This document shows, one piece after another, positions 44,347 through 53,306 of a stretch of DNA of 63,536 nt (its first letter is position 1; the number at the start of each line of letters is the position of its first letter). Source of the DNA: Methylobacter sp. (lineage in GTDB: Bacteria > Pseudomonadota > Gammaproteobacteria > Methylococcales > Methylomonadaceae); NCBI GenBank assembly GCA_030699385.1, contig JAUYMY010000002.1, positions 1 through 63,536 of the forward strand, read 5' to 3'. The notes under the pieces were generated by a model. It saw only the letters and a program-made list of their open reading frames with translations. It searched no databases and was not told the origin of the DNA. The position numbers and the translations under genes were made by a program.

Positions 44347-45318
44347 CGCGGCGGTATGCACGGGCGCGTCCCATAAGCGCAGCAGTTCGTCATCAAGCAG
44401 GCTCAGCGTGATTGAACAGCCGGCCATATCCAGCGAGGTGGTGTAATTGCCGACCAGCGAGCGGCTGATAATAATGCCGCGCTGCTCCCAAAATTGCGCG
44501 GCGAGTCCGTAAATCAAATGCAGTTCCATTAACGGCGTGGCGCCAAAGCCGTTGATATGCAATAACGCAGTTTGGCCTTTTTGCGGTTTCAAATCTTCAT
44601 CGATAGCACTAGCCAGATAATCGACAATTTCGCTGGCGCTGCTCATGGCAATGCGCTCACGCCCACGTTCGCCATGAATGCCCACGCCCATTTCGATTTC
44701 ATTATCACCAATGTCGAAGGTGGGTTTGCCCAAAGCCGGCACTGTGCAGCTGCTTAAGGCCACGCCCATGGAGGCGGTGACTTGGTTGACCCGTTCGCCT
44801 AAGGCTTTACAGCTGGCTAAATCGGCGCCATTTTCTGCTGCCGCGCCGACGATTTTTTCAACAATCAGTGTGCCGGCAACGCCGCGTCGTCCGGTGCTGT
44901 GGCTTTTGGGGAAAGACACGTCATCGCTAACCAGTAGGCTTTCGCAGGGGCAATCGAGCATTTCGGCCGCGATTTCAAAATTCATCACATCGCCGGCATA
45001 ATTTTTGACGATGAATAAAACGCCGCCGCCGTTTTCTACCGCTTGCGCCGCTGCCAGCATTTGGTCTGGAGTCGGTGAGGTGAATACTTGTCCGGGGCAG
45101 GCGGCGTCTAACATGCCGGCGCCGACAAAGCCGCTGTGTAATGGTTCGTGTCCTGAGCCGCCGCCGGAAATGAGTGCAACTTTACCGGCTGCAGTCGGTT
45201 TTATGCGCTGGATAAAATGCGGTTGGGTATTGAATTGAATAATGTCGGCGTGAGCTTTGGTAAAACCGTTCAGGCTTTCGTCTAGTAAAGTATCAATGTT
45301 GTTAATGAGTTTTTTCAT
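44329..45318 (-). CDS. dhaK: Dihydroxyacetone kinase subunit DhaK
   Basis: The 329 residues start MKKLINNIDTLLDESLNGF and contain LISGGGSGHEPLHSGFVG, the VKNYAGDVMNFE loop and the substrate-binding histidine region EMGVGIHGERGRERI. It binds dihydroxyacetone covalently through that histidine and makes dihydroxyacetone phosphate. Its 3' end overlaps the 3' end of dhaL. This convergent layout is unusual, because dhaK and dhaL normally lie in tandem in one operon. It follows the HAD phosphatase gene by 42 bases on the same strand. Confidence 0.93.
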   Translation of the reverse strand: MKKLINNIDTLLDESLNGFTKAHADIIQFNTQPHFIQRIKPTAAGKVALISGGGSGHEPLHSGFVGAGMLDAACPGQVFTSPTPDQMLAAAQAVENGGGVLFIVKNYAGDVMNFEIAAEMLDCPCESLLVSDDVSFPKSHSTGRRGVAGTLIVEKIVGAAAENGADLASCKALGERVNQVTASMGVALSSCTVPALGKPTFDIGDNEIEMGVGIHGERGRERIAMSSASEIVDYLASAIDEDLKPQKGQTALLHINGFGATPLMELHLIYGLAAQFWEQRGIIISRSLVGNYTTSLDMAGCSITLSLLDDELLRLWDAPVHTAALRWGC

Positions 45319-45360
45319 TGCGGCAACTCCGGTAGGTGGTGAATCAAATGACGGCAATAC

Positions 45361-46194
45361 CTAGTTTAGTTCTTTTAGGGCTTCGGTTATCGCGCTAATA
45401 TCGGGCATGACCCAGGTAGGTCGATAGTCAGTGCTTGCAAAATCTTCTTCGCTAGACACGCCGGTTAGCACCATCAGGCTGCGAATGCCGGTACGGACAG
45501 CGCCCAAAATGTCGGTTTCAAGCCGGTCGCCGATAGCGATGGTGTAAGCCGGATCAATCTTCAATAAGGCCAATGCTTGTTGGTAGATAATGGGTTCAGG
45601 TTTACCGATAATGATCGGTTTGACCTCGGTGGCAGCCTGTAAAGCCGCTAGGATGGCGCCGTTGCCGTGAGTGAGGCCGCGTTCGGTCGGTAGCGTAGTG
45701 TCGGCATTGGTGCCAACAAACTTAGCGCCGGCGCGAATATTCAGCGTCGCGGTGGCTAATTTATCCCAAGATAGGTGTTGATCCATGCCGCAGACGACAA
45801 CATCGGCGCCTTTATTTGGATTCATAGGATCGTCATTTAATTCGTACAGTTCAGTCAGCGTAAAGCCGCAGTCAAGCAGCGGTTGTTTGGCGCCTTCTTC
45901 GCCGATGACATAAACGCGTGTGGTTGAAGGATCGTAGTGCTCAGTTAAGTACAGTGCGGTTGCCATGCTGGAGGTCAGGATTTCATCCAGGCTGACTTCT
46001 ACGCCCATTTGCGCTAATTTGCTGACATATTGTTGCTGCGTCAGTCTGGCGTTATTAGTTGCTAGGATAAAAGGGAGCTGCAGCTGACGTAAGGTCGCAA
46101 AAAAATCAGTTAATCCAAGCATCGGTTGGTTGCCATGCCATAAGACGCCATCCATATCGATGATCAGTGCGCGTATATTATTAAAAGGTTCCAT
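45361..46194 (-). CDS. HAD-superfamily phosphatase, NagD-like subfamily IIA
   Basis: The 277 residues have the HAD motifs: motif I IDMDGVLWHGNQ (the catalytic Asp pair), motif II LATNNA, the lysine region IIIGKPEPIIY, and motif IV AIGDRLETDILGA. The cap domain between motifs is of the C2 type, as in NagD, phosphoglycolate phosphatase and 4-nitrophenyl phosphatases. Upstream of dhaK on the same strand, it may act on a triose phosphate or glycolate phosphate. The substrate cannot be decided from sequence. It is divergent from the hps operon. Confidence 0.9.
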   Translation of the reverse strand: MEPFNNIRALIIDMDGVLWHGNQPMLGLTDFFATLRQLQLPFILATNNARLTQQQYVSKLAQMGVEVSLDEILTSSMATALYLTEHYDPSTTRVYVIGEEGAKQPLLDCGFTLTELYELNDDPMNPNKGADVVVCGMDQHLSWDKLATATLNIRAGAKFVGTNADTTLPTERGLTHGNGAILAALQAATEVKPIIIGKPEPIIYQQALALLKIDPAYTIAIGDRLETDILGAVRTGIRSLMVLTGVSSEEDFASTDYRPTWVMPDISAITEALKELN

Positions 46195-46414
46195 CAGCTT
46201 GATTCTCTCTAAGGTTTAAAGGCCTGATTATAATTTACATCGACGGTGAGACGAACATTCTGTTGGCATTTTTGCGCTGTTTAGTTTCCGATACGTAAAT
46301 TAAGATGAGGCTAAGTGTATAAGCAAAAGATTATCAGGTTGTTGATTTATTTGTTTTTGGGTGAAAAACAGAGCAATCAGTTGCTATTCAAGTGCTGGCG
46401 CGGAACATTGGGCA

Positions 46415-46443
46415 TTGACATCAGTCCCCTTTCTACTTTAAAG
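46415..46443 (+). promoter_or_regulatory. Predicted sigma-70 promoter of the RuMP operon
   Basis: TTGACA (46415-46420) is a perfect -35, followed after 17 bases by TTAAAG (46438-46443) as a weak -10, about 70 bases before the hps ATG. GGAG at 46499-46502 is the ribosome binding site. The rest of the 46195-46510 interval holds no gene. Confidence 0.45.
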
Positions 46444-46510
46444 TTGCGTTCGCATAAAGAGTAAGTAACCAAAATTATAATTATTACTATAACCCATCGG
46501 AGCACGCATC

Positions 46511-47152
46511 ATGGCAAAACCATTAATACAAATGGCATTAGATTCATTGGATTTCGACCAAACAGTCGCACTGGCTACTTTAGTAGCGCCGCATGTCGAC
46601 ATTTTTGAAATCGGAACTCCATGCATTAAACACAATGGCGTTAACCTGGTTAGAGAACTAAGAGCTCGTTTCCCAGATAAATTGCTGTTAGTCGATCTTA
46701 AAACAATGGACGCAGGTGAGTACGAAGCGACTCCTTTTTACGCAGCAGGCGCTGATATTTGTACAGTTCTGGGTGTATCTGGCCTGGCAACTTGTATCGG
46801 TGTTATCAAAGCAGCTAACGCACACGGTGCAGAAGCTCAAATCGATTTAATCAACGTTGAAAACAAAGTGGCTTGCGCTAGAGCAACTGCTGAAGCGGGC
46901 GCTCACATCATGGGTATCCACACAGGTCTTGACGCTCAAGCAGCCGGTCATACACCGTTTGCTGACTTAACTGACATTGCATCATTAGGCTTGCCAGTCA
47001 GAATTTCAGTAGCGGGCGGCATTAACGCATCAACCGTACAAGACGTAGTCAGAGCCGGTGCAAACATTATCGTCGTTGGCGCTGCCATTTACGGTGCGGC
47101 TTCACCTGCTGACGCAGCACGTGAAATTCGCGAATTGGTTGACGCGGTATAA
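46511..47152 (+). CDS. hxlA: 3-Hexulose-6-phosphate synthase
   Basis: The 213 residues belong to the orotidine-decarboxylase-like TIM-barrel family: start QMALDSLDFDQTVALA, FEIGTPCIKHNG, the catalytic LVDLKTMDAGEYE and the C-terminal phosphate-binding ISVAGGINASTVQDVVRAGA. It condenses formaldehyde with ribulose 5-phosphate, the fixation step of the RuMP cycle. The phosphohexuloisomerase gene starts two bases after its stop. Codons such as GCA, GGT and AAA dominate, unlike the GC-rich neighbours, consistent with high expression. Confidence 0.96.
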   Translation: MAKPLIQMALDSLDFDQTVALATLVAPHVDIFEIGTPCIKHNGVNLVRELRARFPDKLLLVDLKTMDAGEYEATPFYAAGADICTVLGVSGLATCIGVIKAANAHGAEAQIDLINVENKVACARATAEAGAHIMGIHTGLDAQAAGHTPFADLTDIASLGLPVRISVAGGINASTVQDVVRAGANIIVVGAAIYGAASPADAAREIRELVDAV

Positions 47153-47154
47153 TC

Positions 47155-47688
47155 ATGCATCAGCAACTTATCATAGAAAAGATTTCAGGTGTTCTTGAAG
47201 CTACAGATGATTCGTACGATGTAAAGTTGACCCAACTGCTTGATAACGCTAAACGTATATTTATCGCTGGCGCCGGGCGTTCCAAGTTAGTTGGTAATTT
47301 TTTTGCAATGCGGCTGGTTCACGGTGGCTACGATGTCAGCGTCGTAGGTGAAATTGTGACGCCGAGTATTAAAAGCGGTGACTTATTGGTCATTATTTCC
47401 GGTTCCGGAGAAACTGAGCAATTAATAGCATTCACTAAAAGTGCAAAAAAAATAGGTGCTAACATCGTTTTGATCTCTGCAAAAAGTAGCTCAACCATTG
47501 GCGACTTAGCGGATGCAGTATTTCAAATCGGTAGCGCTGAACAATATGGTAAGGTTCTAGGTATGCCTATGGGAACCGTATTTGAACTCTCTACCTTGTT
47601 ATTTTTGGAAGCAACTATTTCTCATATTATTCATGAGAAAGGCATTCCTGAAGAAATAATGCGAGAAAGACACGCCAACCTAGAATAG
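47155..47688 (+). CDS. hxlB: 6-Phospho-3-hexuloisomerase
   Basis: The 177-residue SIS-domain protein has IFIAGAGRSKLVGNFFAMRL, VIISGSGETEQLI and the closing EEIMRERHANLE, all typical of the isomerase that turns hexulose 6-phosphate into fructose 6-phosphate. It lies directly after hxlA, and the pair forms the assimilatory formaldehyde-fixing module. A 10-bp hairpin follows nine bases after the stop, before tkt. Confidence 0.96.
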   Translation: MHQQLIIEKISGVLEATDDSYDVKLTQLLDNAKRIFIAGAGRSKLVGNFFAMRLVHGGYDVSVVGEIVTPSIKSGDLLVIISGSGETEQLIAFTKSAKKIGANIVLISAKSSSTIGDLADAVFQIGSAEQYGKVLGMPMGTVFELSTLLFLEATISHIIHEKGIPEEIMRERHANLE

Positions 47689-47696
47689 CGGCACCG

Positions 47697-47722
47697 GAAC
47701 GAGTGGCTATGCCCACTCGTTC
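47697..47722 (+). other. Hairpin in the hxlB-tkt intergenic gap
   Basis: GAACGAGTGG (47697-47706) and CCACTCGTTC (47713-47722) form a perfect 10-bp stem with a 6-nt loop. No T run follows (TAATCCTTCC), so it may be a partial terminator or an mRNA-stabilising or processing element that sets different amounts of hxlAB and tkt. Confidence 0.6.
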
Positions 47723-47822
47723 TAATCCTTCCAGGACAAAACGCCGAAAGAACATTTCGTGACGAGTCGATCAGGCTGAAAAGTCACCCTTTAGTAATCT
47801 ATATAATAATAAGGAGAACAAT

Positions 47823-49808
47823 ATGACTTCGCGTCGAGAATTAGCGAACGCCATACGCGCTTTGAGCATGGATGCCGTGCAGAAAGCAAACTCTGGGCAT
47901 CCAGGCGCACCTATGGGCATGGCGGACATTGCCGAGGTGTTGTGGAATGATCACCTGAACCACAATCCGTCAAATCCGAAATGGTCAGATCGTGACCGCT
48001 TTGTTCTTTCTAACGGCCACGGCTCAATGCTGATTTATTCACTATTGCATTTGAGCGGCTATGATTTGCCTATGAGCGAATTAGCCTCATTCCGTCAATT
48101 ACATTCAAAATGTGCAGGCCATCCTGAATACGGTTATGCGCCTGGCATTGAAACAACAACTGGCCCATTAGGTCAGGGTATTGCCAACGGTGTTGGTTTT
48201 GCAATGGCTGAAAAACTGCTTGCAGACCAATTTAACCGTCCAAATCATAAAATTGTTGATCATCATACTTACGTATTCATGGGTGACGGCTGCTTGATGG
48301 AAGGCATTTCTCACGAAGCATGCGCCTTAGCCGGTACTTGGGGCTTAGGCAAGTTAATTGCTTTTTGGGACGACAATGGTATCTCTATCGATGGGCATAT
48401 TGAAGGCTGGTACACCGATGATACGGTAAAACGTTTTGAAGCTTATGGCTGGCACGTTTTATCAGTAGATGGACACAATGCTGATGAGATTAACAAAGCC
48501 ATTAGTCTAGCTAAAGACATGACCAGTGCGCCCACTTTAATTTGCTGTAAAACCACGATTGGTTTTGGATCGCCAAATAAAGCAGGTACGCATGAATGTC
48601 ATGGTGCCGCTTTAGGTGATGCTGAAATTAATTTGACTAAAGCAGCTTTAGGTTGGGATCACGAAGCCTTTATTATCCCAGAAAATGTTTACGCAGGTTG
48701 GGACGCTAAAGCAAAAGGCGCAAAAGCTGAATCGGCATGGGATGCTAAATTTGCAGCTTATGCAGCAGAATATCCAGCAGAAGCCGCAGAATTCAAACGC
48801 CGTATGGCGGGTGAATTGCCGGCTAACTGGAAGGCTGCAGCTGACGCATTAATCGCTGAAACCAACGCAAAAGCAGAAAATCTGGCGACACGTCAATCTT
48901 CACAAAAAGTGATTGGCGGATTAGCCCCTACATTGCCTGAGTTTTTAGGCGGGTCTGCCGATTTAACCGGTTCTAACTTAACCAGTTGCAGCAGCTTCAA
49001 ACATGTTAGCGGTAAAGAGCCTGGAAATTACATTTCTTATGGTGTACGTGAGTTTGGTATGTACACTATCATGAATGGTATGGCGTTACATGGTGGCTTA
49101 TTGCCTTTCGGCGGAACATTCCACATGTTCTCTGATTATGCAAAAAGCGCTTTGCGTATGTCTGCATTGATGAAAATTCGAACTATTGCTGTGTTGACGC
49201 ATGACTCTATCGGTCAAGGCGAAGACGGTCCAACGCATCAGCCGGTTGAGAATACTTCAGCTATGCGCTACATCCCGAATATGGATGTTTGGCGTCCTGC
49301 CGATACCACAGAAACAGCTGTTTCTTGGGTGATGGCGGTTGAGCGTACAACTGGTCCTACTAGCTTGGTGTTAAGCCGTCAAGGCTTGCCGTTCATTGCG
49401 CGCACTGATGCTCAAATTGCAGCTATCCGTAAAGGTGCTTACGTTATTTCTGAATCAACGGGCAATGCTCAAGTTATTCTCATTGCAACTGGTTCGGAAG
49501 TTGATTTGGCGCTAAAGTCACAAGCGGCTTTAGCGGAAAAAGGCATTCAAGCACGCGTTGTTTCAATGCCATCAACTAATGTATTCGACCGTCAAGATCA
49601 AGCTTATAAGGACAGCGTATTAACACCTGGTATCAAACGTGTTGCGATTGAAGCCGGTATTACCGACTTTTGGCGTAAGTATGTTGGCTTGGAAGGCGCG
49701 GTTGTCGGTATTGATACTTTTGGCGAATCTGCACCTGGCGGCGTATTGATGACGCACTTCGGCTTTACTGTTGAAAACGTTGTCAAAAACGTAGAAGCGG
49801 TACTTTAA
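47823..49808 (+). CDS. tkt: Transketolase
   Basis: The 661 residues have the thiamine diphosphate site ([19 protein letters not shown]), [16 protein letters not shown] near the start, [12 protein letters not shown], and the pyrimidine-domain segment [17 protein letters not shown]. It regenerates ribulose 5-phosphate for the hexulose-phosphate synthase by moving two-carbon units. AAGGAGAACA before the ATG is a strong ribosome binding site. The gene carries the same high-expression codon style as hxlAB. It lies 134 bases after hxlB. Confidence 0.97.
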   Translation: MTSRRELANAIRALSMDAVQKANSGHPGAPMGMADIAEVLWNDHLNHNPSNPKWSDRDRFVLSNGHGSMLIYSLLHLSGYDLPMSELASFRQLHSKCAGHPEYGYAPGIETTTGPLGQGIANGVGFAMAEKLLADQFNRPNHKIVDHHTYVFMGDGCLMEGISHEACALAGTWGLGKLIAFWDDNGISIDGHIEGWYTDDTVKRFEAYGWHVLSVDGHNADEINKAISLAKDMTSAPTLICCKTTIGFGSPNKAGTHECHGAALGDAEINLTKAALGWDHEAFIIPENVYAGWDAKAKGAKAESAWDAKFAAYAAEYPAEAAEFKRRMAGELPANWKAAADALIAETNAKAENLATRQSSQKVIGGLAPTLPEFLGGSADLTGSNLTSCSSFKHVSGKEPGNYISYGVREFGMYTIMNGMALHGGLLPFGGTFHMFSDYAKSALRMSALMKIRTIAVLTHDSIGQGEDGPTHQPVENTSAMRYIPNMDVWRPADTTETAVSWVMAVERTTGPTSLVLSRQGLPFIARTDAQIAAIRKGAYVISESTGNAQVILIATGSEVDLALKSQAALAEKGIQARVVSMPSTNVFDRQDQAYKDSVLTPGIKRVAIEAGITDFWRKYVGLEGAVVGIDTFGESAPGGVLMTHFGFTVENVVKNVEAVL

Positions 49809-49937
49809 TTTTAAAGGTCATATTTGTGTTAGTGGCATGATTAAAACTATTGGCTGAGTAGTTAAACTCGTTGATAAATTTAGTGCCGCTAACGCCGATA
49901 TGGCTACTCTAAAAAACGCATAGAGGGGGATTCACAC

Positions 49938-50624
49938 GTGAAAATAAATAATTTGACGAATGGTTTAGTTGCTACGCTGTTAATAGTAAGTCCCATAGTA
50001 GGGGCTGAAACAGAATATCCGGCAGCAGATTTTAAGCCAAAAGTAATTTATCAAGATATTGATAGCAGCCAAAGCAAGTCGGCACCTGCAGCAGTAAGCA
50101 AGAGTGAAAAATCGGTCGAAGTGGATTCAAATTATCCAGCGGCAAATTTTGAACCAAAAGTCTTATACAAAGATGCCGATTATAAACCGGGCAAGCTCAC
50201 GGAATCTGCGTCAGCGTCTCAGCGTGCAACTAGCGCATCTGAAAACAATGAGGTAGCAGCAAGTGGAGCTGAAAACGCACCCGAAGAATCAATGCTAACC
50301 TACTTATTAGGCTTGGCTGTTTTTGCAGTTGCAGGTTTTATTTTCTTAGGTAAGCGAGGCACTCCAAAAGCTAAAGTTAGTGATGCCCCCGTATATTCTG
50401 GTCATGTTAGTGGGCTCTCAGGTGTGGCTCGGTACATGAGAAAGCACAATTTGGCTGCAGTCACCGGTGTCGGCAGATACTTGGAAACTCATGTTGCCGC
50501 TACAAAAACAGCAGCTCCCGTGAGTGGCGTTGAAAAATACCTTGAAAAACAGGCTGTATCTGAGCAAGAAAAAGCAGCACAAGCACGGACTGGAGTTGAA
50601 AAGTACATGCGTAACCGGGGGTGA
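49938..50624 (+). CDS. Membrane-anchored SGV-KY repeat protein (RuMP cluster)
   Basis: Unrecognised family. A GTG start follows GAGGGGGA. The 228 residues are: signal peptide (1-23, ending VGAET); a periplasmic part with two copies of a 14-residue repeat, YPAADFKPKVIYQD (27-40) and YPAANFEPKVLYKD (66-79); a disordered Ser/Ala/Glu linker; one membrane helix (about 119-138) followed by positive KRGTPKAK; then a predicted cytoplasmic tail with four copies of (S/T)GV-x-(R/K)Y, namely SGVARYM (161-167), TGVGRYL (176-182), SGVEKYL (196-202) and TGVEKYM (218-224). The same motif fills the next gene, which starts three bases after this stop. Placed between tkt and tal, it may anchor RuMP enzymes or the second repeat protein to the membrane. 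That role is inference; the repeats and topology are read directly. Confidence 0.85.
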   Translation: MKINNLTNGLVATLLIVSPIVGAETEYPAADFKPKVIYQDIDSSQSKSAPAAVSKSEKSVEVDSNYPAANFEPKVLYKDADYKPGKLTESASASQRATSASENNEVAASGAENAPEESMLTYLLGLAVFAVAGFIFLGKRGTPKAKVSDAPVYSGHVSGLSGVARYMRKHNLAAVTGVGRYLETHVAATKTAAPVSGVEKYLEKQAVSEQEKAAQARTGVEKYMRNRG

Positions 50625-50627
50625 TAA

Positions 50628-51824
50628 GTGGATCAAAATCACTTGATCAATTTAATATCCGGACTGTTTGGATTCAAACAAGAAGCTAAAGTTCAAGCAA
50701 GTCCTCGTGTGTATGCCAGTGATTCTGCCGGTCTTACTGGCGTTGCCAAATATTTAAAAGGGCAGGAAGTTGCGCCGGTGTTAAGCGGTGTTGCGAAGTA
50801 CTTGAAAAATTTGGAGGACTTGGTAGCAGCAAATGAAGTTGCTGATGATCTGCTAGAAGATTCTGTGGAAGAATTGGCAGTGGCTGAGCCGATTGATCAA
50901 CTGGACGAGTCAATTGAAGAAATATCAGTTGAAGCCGATATTGACCGCAGCCCTGAAGGTCAGCAAGAACCCGTATTACAAATTAGCCGCGTAGCTAAAT
51001 ATCTGGAAAGATTGGATCATACTCCGGTAAGTAGTGTTGCTAAATATATGGCAAGACAGGCAATTTCCGCGAAGAATGCACCGAAAATAAGCGGTGTTGC
51101 TAAGTATATGGCAAAACATGCTGATGTTGTGGTGGTTAAAAAAGTACCCGCCGTTGTCAGCGGTGTTAGCAAGTACGTGGAAAAACAAGCGCAGTCACCT
51201 GTTGCCAGCGGTGTTTCCAAGTATTTAATTAAGCAGACAATATCGACTAGAAATACAGCAGCGGTAACCGGTGTTGCCAAATATCTTGAGGATGAGTCTA
51301 TTGCCGAGAGAAAGGCAGCCGCAGCCGCTATTGTTGCTAGGTATTTAGAACAGCAGCAGCTATTTGTGAAAGAACAAGAACAAGAGAGAGAAAAGGCAGC
51401 GCAGTTGGCAATAGCCCGCGAAATAGAAAAGGCAGAGCAAAGAGCTATTGCTGCATCGGCGGCAACTGGAGTGGCTAGGTATTTGGAAGAGCAAGCCATT
51501 TTGGCGAAAGAAAAACCACCCGTCAGTGGCGTTACCAAGTATGTGGCAAGGCAAATTGTATCCAGAAAAGATGCTCCGGTTCTAAGCAGCGTTGAGAAAT
51601 ACATAGCAAAGCAATCTACACAGGTAAAACAAAAGCCGATTGTTAGTGGCGTGGCAAAGTACGTCGAAAGAGAAGCGGCGACTGCGAAAAAAACACCAAA
51701 AGCTAAAGTTAGCGGAGTTAGCAAATACATGGAAAAACAGGCAGTATTGCCAGCGGTTAGTGGTGTTTCTAAGTACGTGAGAAAGCAAATTGCTTCTGCA
51801 AGAGTAAATGCAGAAAAAGCGTGA
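50628..51824 (+). CDS. Multivalent SGV-KY repeat protein, candidate RuMP enzyme scaffold
   Basis: Unrecognised family. The 398 residues have no signal peptide or membrane helix. I count fifteen copies of a motif around (S/T)(G/S)V-x-(K/R)Y-(L/M/V/I)-x-(K/R/E)Q, with the tyrosines at 42, 58, 125, 140, 160, 183, 199, 219, 239, 285, 305, 325, 345, 367 and 383, usually 15-23 residues apart and most often 20. An acidic spacer (about 64-113) and a Gln/Glu-rich coiled stretch (about 242-272) interrupt the array. Linkers are Ala/Lys/Pro-rich and low in complexity. This layout resembles linker proteins that use many short motifs to gather enzymes, such as CsoS2 or EPYC1, though I see no sequence relation. 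Start GTG three bases after the previous stop; its own transcript likely includes both genes. Confidence 0.88.
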   Translation: MDQNHLINLISGLFGFKQEAKVQASPRVYASDSAGLTGVAKYLKGQEVAPVLSGVAKYLKNLEDLVAANEVADDLLEDSVEELAVAEPIDQLDESIEEISVEADIDRSPEGQQEPVLQISRVAKYLERLDHTPVSSVAKYMARQAISAKNAPKISGVAKYMAKHADVVVVKKVPAVVSGVSKYVEKQAQSPVASGVSKYLIKQTISTRNTAAVTGVAKYLEDESIAERKAAAAAIVARYLEQQQLFVKEQEQEREKAAQLAIAREIEKAEQRAIAASAATGVARYLEEQAILAKEKPPVSGVTKYVARQIVSRKDAPVLSSVEKYIAKQSTQVKQKPIVSGVAKYVEREAATAKKTPKAKVSGVSKYMEKQAVLPAVSGVSKYVRKQIASARVNAEKA

Positions 51825-52175
51825 CCCTGTGATTAAACTTGTTAGATGCCTTTTCTGATTAAAATGTTGGCCAAGGAAAACAGTTTTTGATATGCGCTGA
51901 AAACACTATCATCGACTAAGTCCCAGAAAAATAAAGGCTTAGTACTATCGTTAATCAGTCTTCAAAACAGCTTTGAAGCTCTGCAAAAATAAGTCATTAA
52001 AAGCGGCCGCTTTTATCTCATTGGTAGGCATTGTATTGCTCTTGATGATTAACCAAGACTGATAATCCTATCTTTTCAATTATATTGGATGTCACGCGCT
52101 ATATCTGAACGTATTTAGACATAGCGAGTGTATATCCTGATTTTTTAAAATTTTTAAAATAAAAAGGAGCCTCTA
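51825..52175. other. Intergenic region before tal
   Basis: About 350 bases without a recognisable gene. It is AT-rich, and AAAAAGGAG at the right end is the ribosome binding site for tal. A separate tal promoter is likely, but no clear -35/-10 pair was identified. Confidence 0.45.
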
Positions 52176-53162
52176 ATGGCAAAGACTTTGCTCGAACAAT
52201 TAAGAGAAATGACTGTAGTTGTAGCTGATACCGGCGATATTCAAGCTATTGAAACATTTAAACCACGCGATGCAACGACTAATCCTTCGTTGATTACTGC
52301 GGCCGCACAAATGCCGCAATATCAAGGTATTGTTGATGATACCTTGAAAGGCGCCAGAGAAACTTTAGGTAAAGAAGCATCGGCTGCACAGGTTGCTACC
52401 CTTGCTTTTGAACGCCTAGCTGTTTCTTTCGGACGTAAGATTCTTGACGTTATTCCAGGTCGGGTTTCTACTGAAGTTGATGCGCGTCTTTCATTTGATA
52501 CCGACGCCAGCATCCGCGTAGGCCGTGAACTGATTGCGATGTACGAAGCGGAAGGCGTTTCGCGTGAACGTATTTTGATCAAAATCGCTGCGACTTGGGA
52601 AGGCATACAAGCGGCTGCCGTGCTTGAAAAAGAAGGCATTCATACTAACCTGACCTTGTTATTTGGCTTGCATCAAGCAATTGCTTGCGCCGAGAATGGA
52701 ATTACTCTGATTTCACCTTTCGTTGGACGGATTCTGGATTGGTACAAAAAAGATACTGGTCGTGATTCTTATGAGCCTGCTGAAGATCCAGGCGTACTGT
52801 CGGTTACTGAAGTTTACAATTATTACAAAAAATTTGGTTATAAAACCGAAGTTATGGGCGCTAGCTTCCGTAATGTCGGTGAAATAGTTGAATTGGCCGG
52901 TTGCGATTTGTTGACTATTGCGCCATCTTTATTGGCTGAGCTTCAGTCTACCGAAGGTGAGTTGGTACGTAAACTGGACCCAGCAAAATCAGCCGATGCT
53001 GCTATTGAAAAAATAACTCTTGATAAGGCGACTTTTGATCGTATGCATGCGGAAAACCGCATGGCTTCTGAAAAACTTGCAGAAGGTATTGAGGGCTTTA
53101 CCAAAGCGTTAGAATCGTTAGAAGAAATTCTTGCAGCGCGCTTGGCGACTCTGGAAGGATAA
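52176..53162 (+). CDS. tal: Transaldolase
   Basis: The 328 residues match TalB-type enzymes: [14 protein letters not shown] near the start, the Schiff-base lysine in [16 protein letters not shown], and [18 protein letters not shown] followed by [12 protein letters not shown]. It links the sugar-phosphate rearrangements that regenerate ribulose 5-phosphate. It completes the RuMP block behind the repeat-protein genes and shares their codon style. A hairpin follows the stop. Confidence 0.97.
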   Translation: MAKTLLEQLREMTVVVADTGDIQAIETFKPRDATTNPSLITAAAQMPQYQGIVDDTLKGARETLGKEASAAQVATLAFERLAVSFGRKILDVIPGRVSTEVDARLSFDTDASIRVGRELIAMYEAEGVSRERILIKIAATWEGIQAAAVLEKEGIHTNLTLLFGLHQAIACAENGITLISPFVGRILDWYKKDTGRDSYEPAEDPGVLSVTEVYNYYKKFGYKTEVMGASFRNVGEIVELAGCDLLTIAPSLLAELQSTEGELVRKLDPAKSADAAIEKITLDKATFDRMHAENRMASEKLAEGIEGFTKALESLEEILAARLATLEG

Positions 53163-53171
53163 GACACATTT

Positions 53172-53203
53172 TACGCCACCGGGCAAATTGGCTGGGTGGC
53201 GTA
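53172..53203 (+). terminator. Hairpin after tal
   Basis: TACGCCACC (53172-53180) and GGTGGCGTA (53195-53203) form a perfect 9-bp stem, nine bases after the tal stop. There is no T run (GCATGTCTTAG follows), so it may be a weak terminator or a 3'-end stabiliser. Confidence 0.5.
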
Positions 53204-53306
53204 GCATGTCTTAGTGCCCAATTCCACAGAACGCGTTAGTTTCGTAGAATCACCTCAATGCGAAAAATAACTAAATAACAAGTGAGGTGGATTTTGGAAA
53301 CATATT

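Noticed and set aside
51017..51730. A 237-codon antisense frame inside the repeat protein gene
   Set aside because: It is a by-product of the repeated codons on the other strand, as seen from its own repetitive translation.
50700..51800. Regularly spaced DNA similarity that might look like a CRISPR array
   Set aside because: The repeats are degenerate, keep the reading frame and encode a protein motif. There are no identical direct repeats with unique spacers and no cas genes.
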